Source of the DNA: Liolophura sinensis
Taxonomy: Eukaryota > Mollusca > Polyplacophora > Chitonida > Chitonidae
Reading direction: 5' to 3'
Assembly (NCBI RefSeq): GCF_032854445.1
Contig: NC_088299.1
Coordinates: 122,001 to 186,000, forward strand
Length of the DNA: 64,000 nucleotides
The notes beneath the pieces are model-generated. The model was not told the DNA's origin. It did no database searches and saw only the letters and a list, made by a program, of their open reading frames with translations. The translations under genes were made by a program, and so were the position numbers. This document shows positions 59,620 through 64,000 of this stretch, piece by piece (within the stretch, counting starts at the first letter, position 1; every line of letters starts with the position of its first letter).

Positions 59620-62240
59620 TCAGTTCGTAAAATTGCAACATTTCGAAAACTGCTCAAAGAAGAAAAAAAAATTGCAGTTTTATAAATGAACATTTCATGC
59701 AGCTTTTAATGTTTTGTACCGTTTAGCCAGTCACGTCATTTAGCAGCCATTTTGAATTTTATTGATACCCTTTAAAAGTCTTCCTCTCCAGAACGGTTCA
59801 TGACCTGTTGAGGAAATTTCACTTACAGTGTTTAGGTGGATCGCTGTGCCCATATTGAAAAATAATTTTTCTTTTGTATTCACACACCTTCTGTAATTGA
59901 TCAGTGAAATTAGCTTAAAAGTAGGTGAATTCTAAAAACGGCTTAAAATGATCAGAATTACCTTTATGCTTTGTGTACTTTTCATGTTATGACCAAAAAG
60001 CCATAAAAATTTGAAGCCATACCCCTGCGCATATAGACACAAAAACTGATAATACCGCCCATTCAAATAACACTGGAGCTTTGTGCTAGACACCACAAAC
60101 CCGTTCATTGTAGAGTGCTGGCTACGGGCCGTGTGTTCTAATTTCGTCTGGCGACAGGAACAGTAAATCAAGAAAACAATCTCTCTATACATGTGTCTCA
60201 GCACTACTATTTCAGAGAAATTTTTTTCCTTTTCACTGTCTTTCACCGTCGCCCCAATGAGCACCGCCCCACGCAGTCATCTGTTCAAATCCAGTTCATT
60301 CTTGTCAGTTTTTGTTCTCTTGTTTTCTTCAATTACCATGGTATTATTAGGCACCAGACTACCAGTCCTAGCAGCCTGGGGTTCAAATCACGTCTACTCC
60401 TTACCAAATTAATTTTCGGTGTGAGATTCTTGTGAGATCATGACGCCGGGTTAGCTGAAATAGTATTGTTTTCGTTAAAAATACGAGATCTGGTTTCGCC
60501 TAGGTAAATGCAATTCACTCGTTCGGAGAGTATGTTGTCTACTATGGATTATCTCTACTTTTTTATGGTTAGACAAACAAGGGGTCTTTCCAGAAGAGAA
60601 TAGAAGCTGATAGGTTTGAAAGTGGAAAGTTTTAGAAAATGTGCTAAAAGCTGTGTGTACAGATTGTCCGGAAGCCTGCAGTTCTAATTATTACTATTCT
60701 CACCAATTTTGTCATGCATTTTATGAGAAAATGACACATGACACACAGCGTATGTTCTTCGTACCCATCCATACTTTGTGTAACACTGCAAAGCATGTAT
60801 ATGTTAATATGCCAAATGTGGTAAATCTGCCTTTGTACATTATTCGAAAGCGTGCATGTGCTGTGTTTTTTTGACACAGGTCCATAATTTTCACCATACA
60901 TGCAGCTCTTTATATACAGCGATTTTCAGGTTTAGAGCTGTAACAGTTTTCTGTCACGTGAGCTGTAAAAATGGGGGAAATTGCGTTTTATCGCGTTTTG
61001 ATCGCAATTTGCGACAAAAAATGTATACATCGCACGAAAGTAAAACTAAGACCGGATTCGTGATCAGGACGTCAAATGACGTCGGGTGGCATACTTACAA
61101 TATTTCTACACTCATCCTAGACACGAATAGAGTGTATATGCATTATATAACATACACTTGTAATGTGTCAAAATATAGTAAATCGGCCTTTTGTGAAATT
61201 TTGAAGCCCTGCATATCCTGTATCTATTAAGACAGCTCACAGATTTTCAGCATACATACAGCACATATATAGTCCCTTCTACCCCGCAATTTTGAACTTT
61301 ACAGCTGTATGTTTTCTCTCCCGTGACCAGGTTTGTGATCACGACGTCAAGTGTTAGGAAAGTTTATTGTATAATATGGATTACCTTCCCTTTTTTTTGC
61401 TCGTATTAGACAGATTTGAACGGTCTGTGGTAGAGAAAGTGGAAAGTTTTAGAGAGTGGACGCTAAAAGATGTGTATATAGACCGCTTGGAAGCCGTATA
61501 ACTGCATGCAGTTTTAGTTGCTATTATTCTTAGTGAACTTGTAATATTGCAACGTCTCAAAAAAACTTAATGTCTTAATGAGGAAAATATGAAACAACCT
61601 TTGACAGTTTGTGCTGTTTTATAAGTCACATAATTTAGTGGCCATTTTAAATTTCCTTAAAAAGCTAAAAAAAAATCTTCTTCTTTTGCACAGCAGTTAA
61701 ACCTATAGCGATAAACCTTTCGTGAACAGTTTTAAGTTGGATCGCCCTACCCAAACGAAACCCTTTTAGTTTGATATACAAATAAGGCCAAAACTGACCA
61801 ATGAACTCACTCAAAAGTAGGTCAGTTTTTAAAACTGCTTAAAATAATGTCACGATTACACATTTGCAAGAATTTTTTCCGAACTTTGTGTTCCTTTCCA
61901 AGTTATGACCAAAAGACCAACAAAAAATTGACAAAACCGTCCTATGTATATAACACGGAAACTTCACTCCAGTTTACCGTAGGAAAGGGCATCAGCTCTG
62001 CAACAATGTATTCTTTCTGTCTTTTGTCCTCGACAAGGCAAATGTCAAAGTTCAAAGCTTCTTAATCTATATGTTAGTCTCCAGTGCTTGGGCAATAGTA
62101 AATGCTGCCTGGCTGTCTAGGTTTCAAATCCAGTACATCTCTTTCCCTTTTTCTCGTGTTTTTCCCTATTTTCATGTATAGACACCAGGCTGCCAGAAGT
62201 GGTAATAGACTAGTGGCGTGGGCTCCGGCAATGCTGTTGG
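59620..62240. repeat. Diverged internal repeats, AT-rich
   Basis: Blocks recur out of register: AAGTGGAAAGTTTTAGA near 60622 and 61439; GATTTTCAGCATACAT-type phrase near 60885 and 61236; TTATGACCAAAA near 59989 and 61906; AAAAGTAGGT near 59918 and 61813. Identity is low and indels are frequent. No coding capacity recognised. Confidence 0.6.
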
Positions 62241-62411
62241 ATAACAGCTTTAATTTTAACACAGAATATAGAAATATAGAAACCTAAAATGTAAACTAGA
62301 ATACATAGAATAGAAAACTAATTAAAAAGGTTTACACTGGGACGTCACCGTACGGTCGTAATGGCGTAACTCGAAAACGTGTTGTCTGGTATGACTGATT
62401 GACTGATGGAC

Positions 62412-62530
62412 TGATTAATTAATTGATTGATGTTTAACGCCGTGCTCAAGAATTGTCACAGAAAAAGTTCAGGTTTAAATTATTTGTAGAGGAAACCTGA
62501 GTGCCCAGAGTAAAACCGCGATCTTCGTGA
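62412..62530 (-). repeat. SINE tail-like scrap
   Basis: TTGATGTTTAACGCCGTGCT and CAAGAATTGTCACAG resemble the reverse complement of the SINE family 1 tail, with a diverged body behind. Confidence 0.5.
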
Positions 62531-62947
62531 GGTACCTGACAAACAAACTGCCTGATAGACGAATAGTGTACTTATGCAAGAGTAGACAAGCTTCGGTGCT
62601 CATCTTATTTATCATAAGTAAACATGACCGCTGGCAGGCCGTCAGACCCGACATAGACGTAAAGGCACATCGGCTCTCGAAGAATTTATTATCTAGAATC
62701 ACGAAGGATTGTAAAGAAACGAATTTCTTCCAGGCCTTATAAACAACGCTACATTTGTAACACCGTTCCCATCGACAACGGAGAGTTAACATTGCCTGCA
62801 TCACAATAATGAAGATCCGATGCAAAATGCACCACTGTAGTTATCATAGTTAGCTTTAATGACTTACCAAAAAACATTTCTCAATCATTTTTGCCTCAAA
62901 ATTCCAACATTGTTACAAACAAATAACGTCGTCTTACGTTAGTCAAC

Positions 62948-63150
62948 CCGCTGTGAGTTCAAGTCCAGCTGATGCTGGCTTCCTCTCCAACCATACGTGG
63001 GAAGGTCTTCCAGCAATCTGCGGATGGTCGTGGGTTTTCCCCAGGCTTTCCCCGGTTTCCTCTCACCATAATGCTGTTTGCCGTCGTATAATTGAAATAT
63101 TCTTGAGTACGGCGTAAAACACCAATCAAATAAATAAATAAATAAACAAA
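62948..63150 (+). mobile_element. SINE family 1, short form, with TSD
   Basis: Begins CCGCTGTGAGTTCAAGTCC, the same starting point as the copy at 7459, and ends GTACGGCGTAAAACACC with an AAATAAATAAA tail. Target duplicates TACGTTAGTCAAC (62935-62947) and TACGTTACTCAAC (63151-63163). Confidence 0.92.
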
Positions 63151-63163
63151 TACGTTACTCAAC

Positions 63164-64000
63164 TGTTCATTGTTTTCAAAAATTTTGTTCTCTTTGTATT
63201 TCACATGATTCTGTTTTTTTTTATTTTTATTTCTGAGTGTGCCGTCCAGTTGTGAAGTTTTAGTTTTAACTCAGTTTATCCACGTGTTGAAACATTCACC
63301 TAAAAACCCTTAATTATTCCTTATAACCCTACCAAGAAGAACATTGTTAACACAAATGGCAGTTCTTAATATAAACACCCGTTTATCATAACCATGGAGG
63401 TGCAATATATTCTATTCTACCGCCATCGTATAGCAGTCCACATATGTACCCTTAAACTATGTATAGATGTAACAATGAGTCCAGCCATATTTTTTTCCAT
63501 TCATTGTACGATATGCAAGGGCTTTGTTCAAATCTCGTCAATTCAGCCACGTTTTATTTTTCTACTTTTGCATGAATTTCGCAAATATTAGCCTCTTTGA
63601 TTTGTTTTCTTTTACACCTTCTTATGTTTTAACGTGCACTGTAAAGTGGTGACTGTCCGACAAGATGTCAGCACTAACAGAGGTACCGTACAGGTGTACA
63701 CGCTTCCTGATTGGCTGGCGGTAAATCTGGAGGCGTAGCCGTCGATCAGTCAGTTACTCAGTCGATAATCTTTTTCCGTGAAGACAATACCCATTTATTA
63801 TTTCACAATTCTGAAGATAATGCGTGGTGACAAGTACCATTCTTTGCCATGATGTGATCGATCGCAGGAAGTGTTAATTAAACAAATGTCATTAGCGTTC
63901 CCACTCTGGGGTGTAAGAAAGTGTGTGCAAAGTCATTAAAGCGGATGCCAAGAGATGGACCTGCCAAAATGCAGATAGATATTTTGATGCGCCCCGAAAC
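63164..64000. other. No gene recognised
   Basis: Unique sequence to the end of the window; no domain-bearing open stretch or clear promoter. Confidence 0.55.

Noticed and set aside
58200-64000. Ankyrin-repeat exons of the TRPC gene
   Set aside because: Minus-strand open stretches in this part were read for ankyrin-like or TRPC N-terminal sequence and none fitted; the exons are probably outside the window.

Overview
This is repeat-rich nuclear DNA from an invertebrate, most likely a bivalve mollusc. Genes are split by introns with GT..AG borders, and nearly all of the intergenic and intronic DNA is made of recognisable mobile elements. The bivalve guess rests on two tRNA-derived SINE families that I associate from memory with molluscan genomes; it was not checked against a database.

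Layout. 1-162 is the edge of a Tc1-like transposase fragment. 163-9228 is a decayed tandem array of a unit of about 550 bp, interrupted by a Tc1 element (4844-6363) and a SINE with target-site duplication (7459-7658). It ends at a second Tc1 family (9229-10713). 11.7-16.6 kb is an array of a different monomer (about 165 bp). Sitting inside that array is a 3.3-kb DNA transposon, 12149-15463, with terminal inverted repeats (TIRs), a 4-bp target-site duplication (TSD), subterminal repeats and a two-exon gene for an RNase-H-like (DUF7869-type) transposase with an open reading frame. I regard this as the most interesting object in the window. 16867-24422 holds a Ty3/gypsy-type LTR element with a Tc1 element nested in its gag gene and a large pol deletion. 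It is followed by a duplicate of its own left flank and a solo LTR, an arrangement that looks like two alleles joined end to end. 24.4-36.5 kb is gene-poor: a RecQ-like helicase fragment, a LINE reverse-transcriptase fragment, a defective Tc1, a better preserved Tc1 (31851-33397), a second stretch of the 165-bp monomer and several SINEs.

37069-58199 on the minus strand is the only conventional host gene found: 12 phase-consistent exons (636 codons) of a TRPC-type cation channel. It runs from the linker before the membrane domain through S1-S6, pore and TRP box to the stop codon. The N-terminal ankyrin exons are not in the window and probably lie beyond 64 kb. Its introns carry a third Tc1 family (42817-44345), two copies of a fourth (51510-52378, 55494-56866), SINEs and a 74-bp minisatellite. 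58.2-64 kb is AT-rich DNA with diverged internal repeats and one more SINE.

The insertions can be ordered in time because they are nested: Tc1 in satellite, SINE in satellite, Tc1 in gag, SINE in Tc1, and the DUF7869 transposon in the 165-bp array.
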